NCBI GenBank assembly: GCA_023667315.1
Contig: JAMPAI010000004.1
Span: forward strand, 62,001 to 126,000
Direction: 5' to 3'
Length of the DNA: 64,000 nucleotides
Origin: Ruminococcus flavefaciens
Lineage (GTDB): Bacteria; Bacteroidota; Bacteroidia; Bacteroidales; P3
Position 1 is the first letter of the stretch, and each line of letters begins with the position of its first letter. The notes below the pieces were generated by a model. That model saw only the letters and a program-made list of their open reading frames with translations, had not been told where the DNA came from and searched no databases. The position numbers were made by a program, and so were the translations under genes. Of the stretch, positions 10,092 through 18,232 are shown one piece after another.

Positions 10092-10122
10092 TTGTAGGTA
10101 ATTAAAATATTACCTACCTTTG
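10092..10122 (+). promoter_or_regulatory. Promoter with embedded inverted repeat (likely autoregulatory operator)
   Basis: A TTG at 10092-10094 is followed, 20 bases later, by TACCTTTG at 10115-10122. This is an excellent match to the Bacteroidetes -33/-7 pattern. Between and overlapping the two boxes lies a perfect 9-bp inverted repeat, GTAGGTAAT at 10094-10102 and ATTACCTAC at 10109-10117, with a 6-base spacer. A dimer bound there would block RNA polymerase. The HTH protein encoded at 10375-10785 is the obvious candidate to bind it. Confidence 0.75.
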
Positions 10123-10135
10123 AAAATTATTTACA

Positions 10136-10378
10136 ATGCCCACTATTTTTTACCTGTTCGGCATGAAATTTTTATTCTATGCCAACGACCACAACCCTAT
10201 CCACGTTCACGTTGTCAAGGGGGATGCCCACGCGAAATTCCGCCTTTTCCCCGTGACGCTGGTGGAAAACAACGGGTTTAAGACCTCGGAAATACGTATT
10301 GCCGAAGGGGTGATCGAAGAGAATCAAGAGTTGATTGCCGAACGATGGACTGAATTTTTTAACAGCGCTGGAAAATGA
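10136..10378 (+). CDS. DUF4160 family protein, putative toxin-like partner
   Basis: An 80-residue protein with the DUF4160 signature: an N-terminal hydrophobic strand, FLFYANDHNPIHVHV with its His pair, and an EIRIAEGVI segment. Genes of this family usually sit directly before a DUF2442 gene, and the pair is thought to behave like a toxin-antitoxin module; the biochemical activity is not established as far as I know. Here its stop overlaps the next start by four bases (ATGA), so the two are translationally coupled. The ATG lies 13 bases after the -7 element. Confidence 0.75.
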   Translation: MPTIFYLFGMKFLFYANDHNPIHVHVVKGDAHAKFRLFPVTLVENNGFKTSEIRIAEGVIEENQELIAERWTEFFNSAGK

Positions 10379-10785
10379 TAAAGGTGAGAAAAGTCTGGCT
10401 GACGGAAGATGCGGTATGCATAGAGACCGAAGCGGGAAACGTGTATGAAGAACACTTTGCCGACTATCCCCGCCTGCGCCTTGCAACGCCCCGCCAACGA
10501 CAACGCTACACCCTTGATGCCACGGGCATCCATTGGGATGAATTGGATGAAGACCTTTGCTTTGAAGGCTTCCTCAAACCCCAAAACCGCAACCGCCTTT
10601 ACCAGGTCTTTATCAACCACCCCGAATTGAACGCCGCCGCCGTGGCCCGCCGTCTTGGCTTTTCGCAAAGCCTCCTCGCACAATACATAAGCGGTGCCAA
10701 ACGTCCTTCCCCACAACGCGAGGCCAGGATTCTATCCGAAATCCGAACCATCGGCAAGGAACTTGCAGAGGAACTATGGGAATAG
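10375..10785 (+). CDS. DUF2442 protein with C-terminal helix-turn-helix, putative antitoxin/autorepressor
   Basis: A 136-residue protein. Residues 1 to about 75 resemble DUF2442 (KVRKVWLTEDAVCIETEAG, then FADYPRLRLATPRQR). Residues 78-136 form a helix-turn-helix: LNAAAVARRLGFSQSLLAQYISG, a typical Xre/Cro-like recognition unit. DNA binding plus coupling to the DUF4160 gene suggests that it represses its own operon through the inverted repeat between the promoter boxes. A hairpin terminator follows the stop. The regulatory role is inferred. Confidence 0.75.
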   Translation: MIKVRKVWLTEDAVCIETEAGNVYEEHFADYPRLRLATPRQRQRYTLDATGIHWDELDEDLCFEGFLKPQNRNRLYQVFINHPELNAAAVARRLGFSQSLLAQYISGAKRPSPQREARILSEIRTIGKELAEELWE

Positions 10786-10791
10786 GCAAAA

Positions 10792-10836
10792 AAGCGCAGG
10801 GGAATAGGCATAGAGCACTCTCCTGCGCTTGGTTTT
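10792..10836. terminator. Bidirectional hairpin terminator between convergent genes
   Basis: AAGCGCAGG at 10792-10800 pairs with CCTGCGCTT at 10822-10830 (9 bp), followed by GGTTTT on the plus side and preceded by an A-run that becomes a T-run on the minus side. It separates the toxin-antitoxin-like pair from the convergent lipoprotein gene that ends at 10850. Confidence 0.65.
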
Positions 10837-10849
10837 AGGTGGGATTAAA

Positions 10850-11689
10850 CTATGGAATCATGGCAACGCGGAAGCCAAAAAAGTCGTTCTGCCAGACGGA
10901 ATAGCCGCAGGACCGTTCCGACACCCGGCAGCCACTGACATCAAAGTACCAGCTGCCGCCACGTTTCACGCGACTCGTCCCATTCTTAGGCCCCGTAGGG
11001 TTGTCTGTACCGGCTCTGTCATAACTGCCGTACCAATCCGAACACCATTCCCATACATTCCCGCTCATATCGTAGATGCCCAACTCATTCGCTTTCTTTG
11101 TACCTACTTCATGCGTTTTTTCCTTACTGTTTTCATAATACCACGCCACTTCAGAGATTGTGTTGCCGCCAGCGTACTTGTACCCCTTGCTCTTCTTGCC
11201 ACCCCGTGCCGCATACTCCCACTGAGCCTCCGTAGGCAACACATACTTCTTGCCCGTCTTCTCACTCAACATCTCGCAGAACTTCTGCGCGTCATTCCAG
11301 CTTACATAGTACATCGGGTAATTGTCCCCCTCGCCAACCAACGGCTTTTCAAAATTCGCCTTGTCTTTTTGCTGCGCCAATGTCGTCCCCATCACCGATA
11401 TCCACTGCGCCTGCGTAACTTCATGCTTGCCGATATAATAAGAGTCCAATCTGACGGTGCGCACTGGCTTCTCATCATCAACCACATCATCGCCCTGCTC
11501 CGCCGTCGCCCCCATTTGAAACCTACCTCCCTCCACATACACCATTTCCAGTTCCATTTCGAATGCTGTTTCAGTAAAAGCCTCCTGCGGTGTATTTGCT
11601 CTCTTTTCGTTGTTTTTTTCCTTCTCGCACGCGGCGAAGAGGCTCAGGGTCAATAAGCCCAAGAGGGCGATTTTTACATGGTTTTTCAT
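10850..11689 (-). CDS. SUMF1/EgtB/PvdO-fold (formylglycine-generating-enzyme-like) lipoprotein
   Basis: A 279-residue exported lipoprotein. The signal peptide ends in a lipobox (SLFAAC, Cys21). The FGE-sulfatase fold begins with MVYVEGGRFQMGATAE, continues with YYIGKHEVTQAQW, LPTEAQWEYAARGG and YDMSGNVWEWCSDWYG, and ends with RGGSWYF and DFFGFRVAM. True sulfatase-activating enzymes need a Cys pair near the C-terminus; here Cys residues are present in the SGCRVSERSCGYS segment, but no sulfatase neighbours the gene. Many Bacteroidales SUMF1-like lipoproteins are of unknown function. Low GC relative to the flanks. Confidence 0.85.
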   Translation of the reverse strand: MKNHVKIALLGLLTLSLFAACEKEKNNEKRANTPQEAFTETAFEMELEMVYVEGGRFQMGATAEQGDDVVDDEKPVRTVRLDSYYIGKHEVTQAQWISVMGTTLAQQKDKANFEKPLVGEGDNYPMYYVSWNDAQKFCEMLSEKTGKKYVLPTEAQWEYAARGGKKSKGYKYAGGNTISEVAWYYENSKEKTHEVGTKKANELGIYDMSGNVWEWCSDWYGSYDRAGTDNPTGPKNGTSRVKRGGSWYFDVSGCRVSERSCGYSVWQNDFFGFRVAMIP

Positions 11690-11858
11690 CGTTTTGTCTA
11701 TTTATTGTTTGTTTTCTGTTCAGTGAATATTACAACACCGATTACAGCCTGTTCCAACGCTTGCATACGCCTTGCGCTCCGGATTTCCGCCGCCCGGAAC
11801 GGAGTAAAAATAGGTAAAAAACTCCGGATTTTAAAATGTAAGTATTTGAGTGTTAAGC

Positions 11859-11992
11859 AATTTTATTATTATAATTTTGGATTATGGCGGGAGTACGGGG
11901 CGTAGCGTGCGGAGGCTCAACGCGTTGAGCCTCCGCCATGGGAAAATCCCGAACGCATGGTTCAATCCGTACTAAATTATAATAATAAAATT
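11859..11992. repeat. 19-bp perfect inverted repeats enclosing about 96 bp
   Basis: The left arm, 11859-11877 (AATTTTATTATTATAATTT), is the exact reverse complement of 11974-11992. With a small bulge the similarity extends outward into GC/GCG at both ends. The enclosed segment is GC-rich and centred on a 28-bp palindrome. The arrangement resembles a small non-autonomous mobile element or an invertible segment; no transposase or recombinase is encoded nearby. Confidence 0.7.
11909..11936. repeat. 28-bp perfect palindrome
   Basis: GCGGAGGCTCAACG at 11909-11922 is followed at once by its exact reverse complement at 11923-11936, with no spacer. It lies inside the larger inverted repeat. It could form a cruciform or a very stable RNA hairpin, but no T-run follows, so a simple terminator role is unlikely. 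Confidence 0.8.
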
Positions 11993-12095
11993 TTCGCAGT
12001 GGCAAGATCATCGCTTTGATTTCATCGGGTAGGGAATGCGGATTTTTTCTCTTCGGTGATTGCAGGCGGAATGTCGTCGGGAGTTCAATATTTAA

Positions 12096-12103
12096 TACCT
12101 TTG
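12096..12103 (+). promoter_or_regulatory. -7 element immediately before the namZ-like start codon
   Basis: TACCTTTG matches the Bacteroidetes -7 consensus TAnnTTTG exactly. Only five bases separate it from the ATG at 12109, so transcription would start at or next to the start codon, giving a leaderless or nearly leaderless mRNA. No TTG is present at the expected upstream distance. Confidence 0.6.
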
Positions 12104-12108
12104 CATCC

Positions 12109-13311
12109 ATGAAGCGATTTCTATTGTATATCACCCTGATGTTGACGGCCTTGACCGGTGCTCTCGCCCAAGGCGACGTGCGGGTGGGGGCGGAGAACTT
12201 TAGCGCCTATCTGTCGCTCTTGCGCGGCAGGAAAGTGGCCGTGGTAAGCAACCAGACCGGCGTGATACCGGTGCGGCAGCACCTTACGGCGGGCAAAGAC
12301 AGCCTGTGTTACGTTCATATCGTGGATGTGCTGCTCGATTCGGGCATTGCCATTACCAAAATATTTTCGCCCGAGCACGGCTTCCGGGGGCAGGCCGAGG
12401 CCGGGGCCACCGTGAGCAGCGGCAAGGACGCCAAGACCGGGCTTCCCGTGGTGTCGCTCTACGGCAAGCACAAGAAACCCACGTCAGACGACTTGCAGGG
12501 CTTGGATCTCGTGCTGTTCGACCTTCAGGACGTGGGTGTGCGCTTCTACACCTATATATCCACCCTGCATTACGTGATGGAGGCCTGCGCCGAAAACCGC
12601 CTGCCGGTGGTGGTGCTCGACCGCCCCAATCCCCACGCGGGCTATACCGACGGCCCGGTGCTGGACACTTCCTGCTGCCGCTCCTTCGTGGGCATGCACC
12701 CCGTGCCGGTGGTCTATGGCATGACCATTGGCGAATACGCCCGCATGATAAACGGCGAGCGCTGGCTCTCCGGCGGTGTGCAGTGCGATCTGCAGGTGGT
12801 TCCTGTGCAAAACTATACCCGGAATACCGCCTATGCGTTTCCCGTGCCGCCTTCGCCCAACCTGCGCAGCATGAAGGCCGTCTATGCCTATCCCTCGCTC
12901 TGCTTTTTCGAAGGCACGCCCCTGAGTGTGGGGCGCGGCACCTACCAGGCCTTCGAGTGCGCGGGCTTTCCCGGTTCAACTGTGGGCGATTACCGATTCA
13001 CGCCCCGTTCCCTGCCTGGATTGAGCGCCAATCCGCCGTTTAAGGACGAGGAATGTACCGGCTTTTACGTGCCCGACGGCTACACCGACACCTTGCCCCG
13101 AGAACTCGACCTGTCGTATCTGTTGGAACTCTACCGCGCCTATCCGCAAAAAGACAGGTTCTTCAACGCCTTTTTCGTAAAACTGGCCGGAACGCCCGAA
13201 TTGGCCGCGCAGATACGGGAGGGCAGGGGCGAAGAGGAGATTCGCCGCGCCTGGCTGCCTGCCTTGCGCAAGTTCTGGGAAACCCGCCGAAAATACCTTC
13301 TGTACCGATGA
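12109..13311 (+). CDS. namZ: Exo-beta-N-acetylmuramidase NamZ family (DUF1343, GH171) protein
   Basis: A 400-residue exported protein with a signal peptide ending near ALAQG. The DUF1343 family, founded by NamZ-type exo-muramidases, releases N-acetylmuramic acid from the non-reducing end of peptidoglycan fragments. Family motifs seen are VAVVSNQTGVI, KIFSPEHGFRGQAEAGA, GLPVVSLYGKHKKP, LVLFDLQDVGVRFYTYIST and VVLDRPNP. The open frame extends upstream, but the ATG at 12109 gives the proper signal peptide. It overlaps the next gene by four bases (ATGA), coupling it to a MurU-like enzyme. The likely role is cell-wall sugar salvage. Confidence 0.88.
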   Translation: MKRFLLYITLMLTALTGALAQGDVRVGAENFSAYLSLLRGRKVAVVSNQTGVIPVRQHLTAGKDSLCYVHIVDVLLDSGIAITKIFSPEHGFRGQAEAGATVSSGKDAKTGLPVVSLYGKHKKPTSDDLQGLDLVLFDLQDVGVRFYTYISTLHYVMEACAENRLPVVVLDRPNPHAGYTDGPVLDTSCCRSFVGMHPVPVVYGMTIGEYARMINGERWLSGGVQCDLQVVPVQNYTRNTAYAFPVPPSPNLRSMKAVYAYPSLCFFEGTPLSVGRGTYQAFECAGFPGSTVGDYRFTPRSLPGLSANPPFKDEECTGFYVPDGYTDTLPRELDLSYLLELYRAYPQKDRFFNAFFVKLAGTPELAAQIREGRGEEEIRRAWLPALRKFWETRRKYLLYR

Positions 13312-14027
13312 TCGCCTTTATTCTGGCCGCCGGACTGGGCACACGCCTCAAGCCGCTTACCGATACCCGCCCCAAAGCCTTGGTGGAGTATCAGGGCAAA
13401 CCCTTGCTGGAACACCTTCTCGAACGCCTGCAGGTGTTCGGCTGCCGCGATTTCGTGCTGAACCTGCATCATTTTCCCGATATGCTGCGGGAGTTCGCCG
13501 CCGGATACGCCGGGAGGCACGGGCTGAACATCGCCTTCTCGGACGAAACGGGCCTGCTGCTGGAAACGGGCGGAGCGCTGACCCACGCCCTGCCGCTCTT
13601 TGCGGGCCAAGACACGGTGCTGGTGCACAACGTGGACATCTGTACCGATTTGGATATAAATTCGTTGCGTCAGGAAATGATACGACGCGATGCCGATGCT
13701 GTGCTTTCGGTGCGCCGCCGCGACACCTCGCGCTACCTCTACGCCGATAAGGAGGGTAGGCTCCGCGCCTGGCAAAACATAAAGAGCGGACAGGTAAAGG
13801 GCGAACCGATACGGGAGGGTTTCACTCCCTTCGCGTTCAGCGGCATCCACCTCCTAAAGACGGAATTGGTGGCCGAATGGGCGGAGAGATACGGCACGGA
13901 CACGCCTTTCTCGGTAATCGACGCCTATATGGACTCCATGCGTTCGAAAGACATCGTGCTGCTGGAACAGACCGGCGGTTATTGGAAAGACATGGGCAAG
14001 ATAAGCGACTTCTACGCGCCGCTTTAG
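13308..14027 (+). CDS. murU: MurU-like N-acetylmuramate-1-phosphate uridylyltransferase (nucleotidyltransferase family)
   Basis: A 239-residue sugar-nucleotidyltransferase. The N-terminus AFILAAGLGTRLKPLTDTRPKAL is the NTP-transferase signature, with GKPLLEHLLERL following. VLVHNVDICTDLD holds the metal-binding Asp, and FAFSGIHLL and DAYMD occur later. MurU makes UDP-MurNAc from MurNAc-1-phosphate in the AmgK/MurU recycling route. Close relatives act on glucose-1-P or mannose-1-P, so the substrate is inferred from coupling to the NamZ-type muramidase (ATGA overlap). No AmgK kinase gene is adjacent. Confidence 0.75.
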   Translation: MIAFILAAGLGTRLKPLTDTRPKALVEYQGKPLLEHLLERLQVFGCRDFVLNLHHFPDMLREFAAGYAGRHGLNIAFSDETGLLLETGGALTHALPLFAGQDTVLVHNVDICTDLDINSLRQEMIRRDADAVLSVRRRDTSRYLYADKEGRLRAWQNIKSGQVKGEPIREGFTPFAFSGIHLLKTELVAEWAERYGTDTPFSVIDAYMDSMRSKDIVLLEQTGGYWKDMGKISDFYAPL

Positions 14028-15385
14028 AAATTCCGTACCTGCTGGTGGCCGGTCTTGCGCTGCCAGAGGATGTAGAGGACCGAAATCAGCAGCAGCCCCG
14101 CGGTATAGGCGATTTCTGCGCCGAAGGCCACTTCCACTGAGCATTGCCCCACATAGATCACCAGCCAGCCGTACAGGAAATACACCACCATGTTTATCAG
14201 TTCGATAAAGAACCCGGCCTTGGTGTTGCCCCGGCCCAGTACGGTGTTGAAGATAATCTGCGCGAAAATCATGAGATAGGTGGCGGCGATGGCCACCACA
14301 CAGGGCAGGAGGCTTTCGGTGGCCAGCTGCGGGTCTTGGGTAAAGATGCCGAGTATCGATTTGTGGAAAGGAATGAACAGCAATACGATAAAGCTTACGA
14401 ACGCCAGCGCCGACAGGCAGGCCTTGCGTACCACCAGGCGGATTTCGCCGGCGCGGTTCTGCCCGCAGAGGTAGGAGGTGAGGGTCGCGGTGGTGGAGGC
14501 GAATCCCCAGATGGGCAGCAGGAAAAGCGTGTACATGCTGCGGGTGATGTTGGCGATGGCCAGGGCGCGCTGCCCCAGGCTCTCGATAAAGAGGAAAAAC
14601 AGGAAATAGTTGGCGAACGAGAGGAAATACTGGATCATTATCGGATACGCCACCCCGATAAGGCTTCCGATCAGCCTGAAACTGAACGGAAAACGCCCGA
14701 ACGGCCGGTAGGTCTTGCGGTATTTCGAAAAGGCGGAGAGCACGAAATAGCAGGCCACGCCCACCGCTTCGGCAATCACCGAGGCCAAAGCCGCGCCGCC
14801 CATACCCATCTGCGGCAGGCCTAACTTGCCGAATACCAGGCCGTAGTCCAGCACCACGTTGACGGTGCCCATGATGATGGTGGCGATCGAAATGGTCTGG
14901 GTGCGGGCGATGCCCACGTAAAAGGCGTTGAAGGCGGCGATGGCGAATGCGAACGGCACGCCGTAAACACGTATTTCAAGATAGTCGTGTACCGCCTGCA
15001 GTATGGCGGGCGTCTTTACCAGATGGGGCAGCAGGTTCTCGCCCCAGCCTTGGAATGCGCCCCAGCAGAGTACCGAACAGAAGAGGGTGAACCAAAGCGT
15101 GTGCTGGAAAATGCGCCCCACCTCGGCATGCTGCCCCTGGCCGACCCGCCGTGCCATCACGATCTGCGCGCCCACGCCGAAGCCGAACACCACCATGACC
15201 AGCACCTGGTAGAACACGGCCGCCAAGGCCGCCGCGCCCAGTTCCACTTCGCCCAGATTTCCTAAGAAAATGGTGTCGGCGATGGCGATGACGTTCTGCG
15301 CCAGCGTACTCAATATAATAGGAAAGGCGATGCCGAGGATACGTCTGTACGTAATGGCATCACTTGGGTGATGTGCGGATGTCAT
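14024..15385 (-). CDS. MATE family multidrug/cation efflux transporter
   Basis: A 453-residue integral membrane protein with about twelve helices and the MATE family organisation: two six-helix halves, the first beginning GIAFPIILSTLAQNVIAIADTIFLGNLGEV and VVFGFGVGAQIVMARRVGQG. It is expected to export drugs or metabolites using Na+ or H+. A GTG two codons further upstream is possible, but the ATG at 15383-15385 is preferred because a perfect -7 element lies just before it. It ends convergently against murU, overlapping by four bases. Confidence 0.9.
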   Translation of the reverse strand: MTSAHHPSDAITYRRILGIAFPIILSTLAQNVIAIADTIFLGNLGEVELGAAALAAVFYQVLVMVVFGFGVGAQIVMARRVGQGQHAEVGRIFQHTLWFTLFCSVLCWGAFQGWGENLLPHLVKTPAILQAVHDYLEIRVYGVPFAFAIAAFNAFYVGIARTQTISIATIIMGTVNVVLDYGLVFGKLGLPQMGMGGAALASVIAEAVGVACYFVLSAFSKYRKTYRPFGRFPFSFRLIGSLIGVAYPIMIQYFLSFANYFLFFLFIESLGQRALAIANITRSMYTLFLLPIWGFASTTATLTSYLCGQNRAGEIRLVVRKACLSALAFVSFIVLLFIPFHKSILGIFTQDPQLATESLLPCVVAIAATYLMIFAQIIFNTVLGRGNTKAGFFIELINMVVYFLYGWLVIYVGQCSVEVAFGAEIAYTAGLLLISVLYILWQRKTGHQQVRNF

Positions 15386-15390
15386 GGGCA

Positions 15391-15398
15391 CAAAAGTA
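15391..15398 (-). promoter_or_regulatory. -7 element of the MATE gene, five bases from the start codon
   Basis: On the minus strand this reads TACTTTTG, a perfect TAnnTTTG. Five bases separate it from the ATG, the same distance as at the namZ-like gene, suggesting a leaderless transcript. Confidence 0.55.
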
Positions 15399-15436
15399 CA
15401 TCAATAGGATTAAATGGAGAAACGCGGCGAACGCGC

Positions 15437-16888
15437 TCAGTGCCGTTTCCAGAAACTGCGCGTAAAGAGCACGAAGACGCACATGATTTCCAGACGTCCC
15501 ACGAACATCAGCGCCGAGCAGACCCATTTGGCGCCGGTACCCATGATGCTCCAGGAGTAGGCCGGGCCGTAGGAGCCGATGCCGGGCCCCATGTTGCTGA
15601 GCGCCGATAGGCTGCATGAGGCGGCTTCCGAGAACTCGAGCCCGAAGAACATCAGCAGCAGCCAGCCGATAAAGAAGGTGAGCAGGTAGAGGAAGGTGAA
15701 GGTGATGAGCGCCATCTTGGCCGGGGTGGCCACCACCTGGCCGCTGATGCGCAGGGGAATCACCGCGTTGGGGTGCAGCATCTTCTTGGTTTCGTTCTTG
15801 GCGATCTTCCACAGCATGGCCACGCGCACCACCTTGAAACCGCCCGCCGAAGAGCCCGTGCAGCCGCCGATCACCATCAACAGCAACAGGATGGGCTGCA
15901 GCTTGGCCGCCCACAGCATGTAGTCGTGCGAGCAGAAGCCGGTGCTGGTGGAGAGCGAGATGGTCTGGAAGGCCGAGTAGCGCAGGGAGGGTTCCCAGCC
16001 CAAGCCGTTGTCGAAGTGCAGGGAGAGCGCGCAGATAATCGTGGTGGAGATAAAGATGATCGTGTACCACCGGAATTCGGTGTCCTTGAAAAGGCGCTTG
16101 AGCTTGCCGCGCAGGGCAAAGAAATAAATCAGGTTGTAGTTTACGCCGGCAAAGAACATAAAGGCCACCAGCACGTATTCGATGCGCGCCGAGTTAAAGT
16201 ACTGTATGCTGTCCTGGTGGGTCGAGAACCCGCCGGTGCCGATGCAGGTAAAGGAATGGTTCACGGCGTCGAACACGTTCATGCCGCAGAAATAGAGCGA
16301 TACCGCACAGCCCACGGTAAGGGCCAGATAGACCGTGAAGATCCATTGGGCGGTATTGGCGATGCGCGGCTGGAGTTTGCCCGGCAGCGGCCCCAGGCTC
16401 TGGGCGGCGAACAGGCTCACGTCGCCCGTACCGATGCCCGGAATCAGGGCGATGGTGAACAGGATGATACCCAAACCGCCCACCCATTGGGTCAGGCTGC
16501 GCCAGAAAAGGAGGGCGTGCGGGCAGGTGTCGATATTGTCCATCACGCTGGTGCCGGTGGAGGTGAAGCCCGACATGCTCTCGAAGAAGGCGTCCGTAAC
16601 GCCGCCCGTATAGTGGCTGAACAGGTAGGGGAACATGCCGATGATTGAGAACAGCACCCAGCTTACCGCCACCACGATATAGCCGTCCTTGCGCCCCATC
16701 CGCTGTTCGGCACCCTTGCCGGCCAGCATAAAGAGCAGTCCTGTGCCCACGGCGATGCCGAAAGAGGCGAGGAAGGCCAATGTGTCGTCTTCGGCGTAGC
16801 ACACGGCCATGGCCGTGCAGCACAGCAGGAAGAAGGCTTCCACAAAGGCAAGGCTGCCCAAGACCCGTAAGATGAGTTTGACGTTCAC
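15437..16888 (-). CDS. trkH: Trk-type potassium uptake membrane subunit TrkH
   Basis: A 483-residue membrane protein of the TrkH/KtrB superfamily, which forms the K+ pore. Four pore-loop repeats are visible, including SMSGFTSTGTSVMDN, FTCIGTGGFSTHQDS, ISLSTSTGFCSHDY and SALSNMGPGIGSYGP. The start is GTG at 16886-16888; no ATG lies at the expected N-terminus. The gene begins 3 bases after the trkA stop, so the channel and its regulator form one transcription unit. An ATP-binding TrkE-like component is not encoded nearby. Confidence 0.93.
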   Translation of the reverse strand: MNVKLILRVLGSLAFVEAFFLLCCTAMAVCYAEDDTLAFLASFGIAVGTGLLFMLAGKGAEQRMGRKDGYIVVAVSWVLFSIIGMFPYLFSHYTGGVTDAFFESMSGFTSTGTSVMDNIDTCPHALLFWRSLTQWVGGLGIILFTIALIPGIGTGDVSLFAAQSLGPLPGKLQPRIANTAQWIFTVYLALTVGCAVSLYFCGMNVFDAVNHSFTCIGTGGFSTHQDSIQYFNSARIEYVLVAFMFFAGVNYNLIYFFALRGKLKRLFKDTEFRWYTIIFISTTIICALSLHFDNGLGWEPSLRYSAFQTISLSTSTGFCSHDYMLWAAKLQPILLLLMVIGGCTGSSAGGFKVVRVAMLWKIAKNETKKMLHPNAVIPLRISGQVVATPAKMALITFTFLYLLTFFIGWLLLMFFGLEFSEAASCSLSALSNMGPGIGSYGPAYSWSIMGTGAKWVCSALMFVGRLEIMCVFVLFTRSFWKRH

Positions 16889-16891
16889 GGC

Positions 16892-18232
16892 TTACTTGAA
16901 ATATTTTTCCAGACGCTTCACTTCCGTATCGATGCAGAACACCACCGCGCTGTCGTCGCTTTCCAGTCGGGTGGAGCCTCCGGCGAGGATGCCTTCACCC
17001 TCGCGCACCAAGCCTCCGATGGTGGCGCCGGCGGGCAGGTCAAGTTCCCGTATCTCCTTGCCGGCGGCGCGCGATTTCTCGCCCACGATGAATTCCACCA
17101 CGTCGGCCGAAGACACGGTAAGGCACTTGAGGTTGGACACGTCGGCGTCCAGCATCATATGGTAGATGTGTCCGGCGGCGATGGTCTTCTTGTTGATGAT
17201 GGTGCCGATGTCGAGGCTTTCGGCCATGCCCACGTAGTCGAGGTTCTCCACCATGGCCACCGTCTTGCGCACGCCCATGCGCTTGGCCGCGAGGCAGGCC
17301 AGGATATTGGTCTCGGCGCTGCCGGTCAGGGCCACGAAGGCCTGGGTGTTCTTGATGTCTTCCTCCACCAGCAGGCGCATGTCGCGGCCGTCGCCGTGTA
17401 TCACCATGACCCGGTCGTGCACCACGGCGGTAAGCTGCTTGGCGCGTTCCTCGTCCTGCTCGATGATCTTGATGTTCATGTAGTCGGGAATCAGCATGGT
17501 GGCCTGCACCGCCACCTTGCCGCCGCCGATAATGGTGATGTTCTTTACTTCCTCGTAGTTGTCCTTGCCGCAGAGGGTGCGTATCGTGGGCAGGTTTTTC
17601 TTGGTGGTCATGAAATACACCAGGTCGCCTTCGGTAAGCATGTCGCTGCCGCGCGGAATCAGGGTGCGGTTCTTGCGCTTGATGGCCACCACGTGGAAGG
17701 GCAGGCTGTCTTCGCCCAGGTCTTTGAGCTTGCGGTTCAGTATCTGCGCATTGGCGCGCACCTTGACCCCGATCAGCTCCAGGGCGCCGTCGTGGAATTC
17801 CCAGGACTGGCGCACCCAGCTCATCTTCATCGAGTCGGCGATTTCCTGTGCGGCCAGGCGTTCGGGGTAAATCAGCGAGTCGATGCCCATTTCCTGAAAG
17901 TAACGCTGGTATTTGGGGTCGAGGTATTCGGAATTGTTGATGCGCGCCACCGTCTTGCGCGCGCCTAAGCTGTGCGAGAGCATGCAGATGGCCAGGTTGC
18001 GGCTTTCATCGGAGGTAACGGCGATCACCAGGTCGGCCGCGCCCACGCCGGCTTCCTTAAGCCCGTGGATGGAGGTGGCCGAGATGTTTATCGTGAGCAG
18101 GTCCAGCCGGCTGCCGGGTTCCTCCAGCTTGGCGGGATCCTGGTCGATCAGGATAATGTCGTGCTTTTCTTTAGAGAGCAGGTTGGCCAGGTGGGTTCCC
18201 ACCGCCCCCGCGCCCGCAATAACAATCTTCAT
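16892..18232 (-). CDS. trkA: Trk system NAD-binding regulatory subunit TrkA
   Basis: A 446-residue cytoplasmic gating subunit for TrkH. It has two RCK repeats: an N-terminal Rossmann unit MKIVIAGAGAVGTHLANLLS with a following RCK-C domain, and a second NAD-binding unit near residue 230 (ITIIGGGKVAVQAT) with its own RCK-C. NAD(H) and nucleotide binding would open or close the channel. The minus-strand bases just upstream (complement of 18238-18245, AAAGTTTG) resemble a -7 element five bases before the ATG. The downstream trkH follows after 3 bases. Confidence 0.94.
   Translation of the reverse strand: MKIVIAGAGAVGTHLANLLSKEKHDIILIDQDPAKLEEPGSRLDLLTINISATSIHGLKEAGVGAADLVIAVTSDESRNLAICMLSHSLGARKTVARINNSEYLDPKYQRYFQEMGIDSLIYPERLAAQEIADSMKMSWVRQSWEFHDGALELIGVKVRANAQILNRKLKDLGEDSLPFHVVAIKRKNRTLIPRGSDMLTEGDLVYFMTTKKNLPTIRTLCGKDNYEEVKNITIIGGGKVAVQATMLIPDYMNIKIIEQDEERAKQLTAVVHDRVMVIHGDGRDMRLLVEEDIKNTQAFVALTGSAETNILACLAAKRMGVRKTVAMVENLDYVGMAESLDIGTIINKKTIAAGHIYHMMLDADVSNLKCLTVSSADVVEFIVGEKSRAAGKEIRELDLPAGATIGGLVREGEGILAGGSTRLESDDSAVVFCIDTEVKRLEKYFK

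Larger units (their letters stand above)
11690..12108. other. AT-rich intergenic region with inverted-repeat element
   Basis: About 420 bases between the divergent lipoprotein and namZ-like genes. It holds a 19-bp inverted repeat enclosing a GC-rich palindrome (annotated separately) and the -7 element of the downstream gene. Short open frames here have no recognisable content. Confidence 0.7.

Noticed and set aside
12016..12108. Upstream extension of the NamZ-like protein
   Set aside because: The extra 31 residues precede the signal peptide and lie over the -7 element; the ATG at 12109 is preferred.
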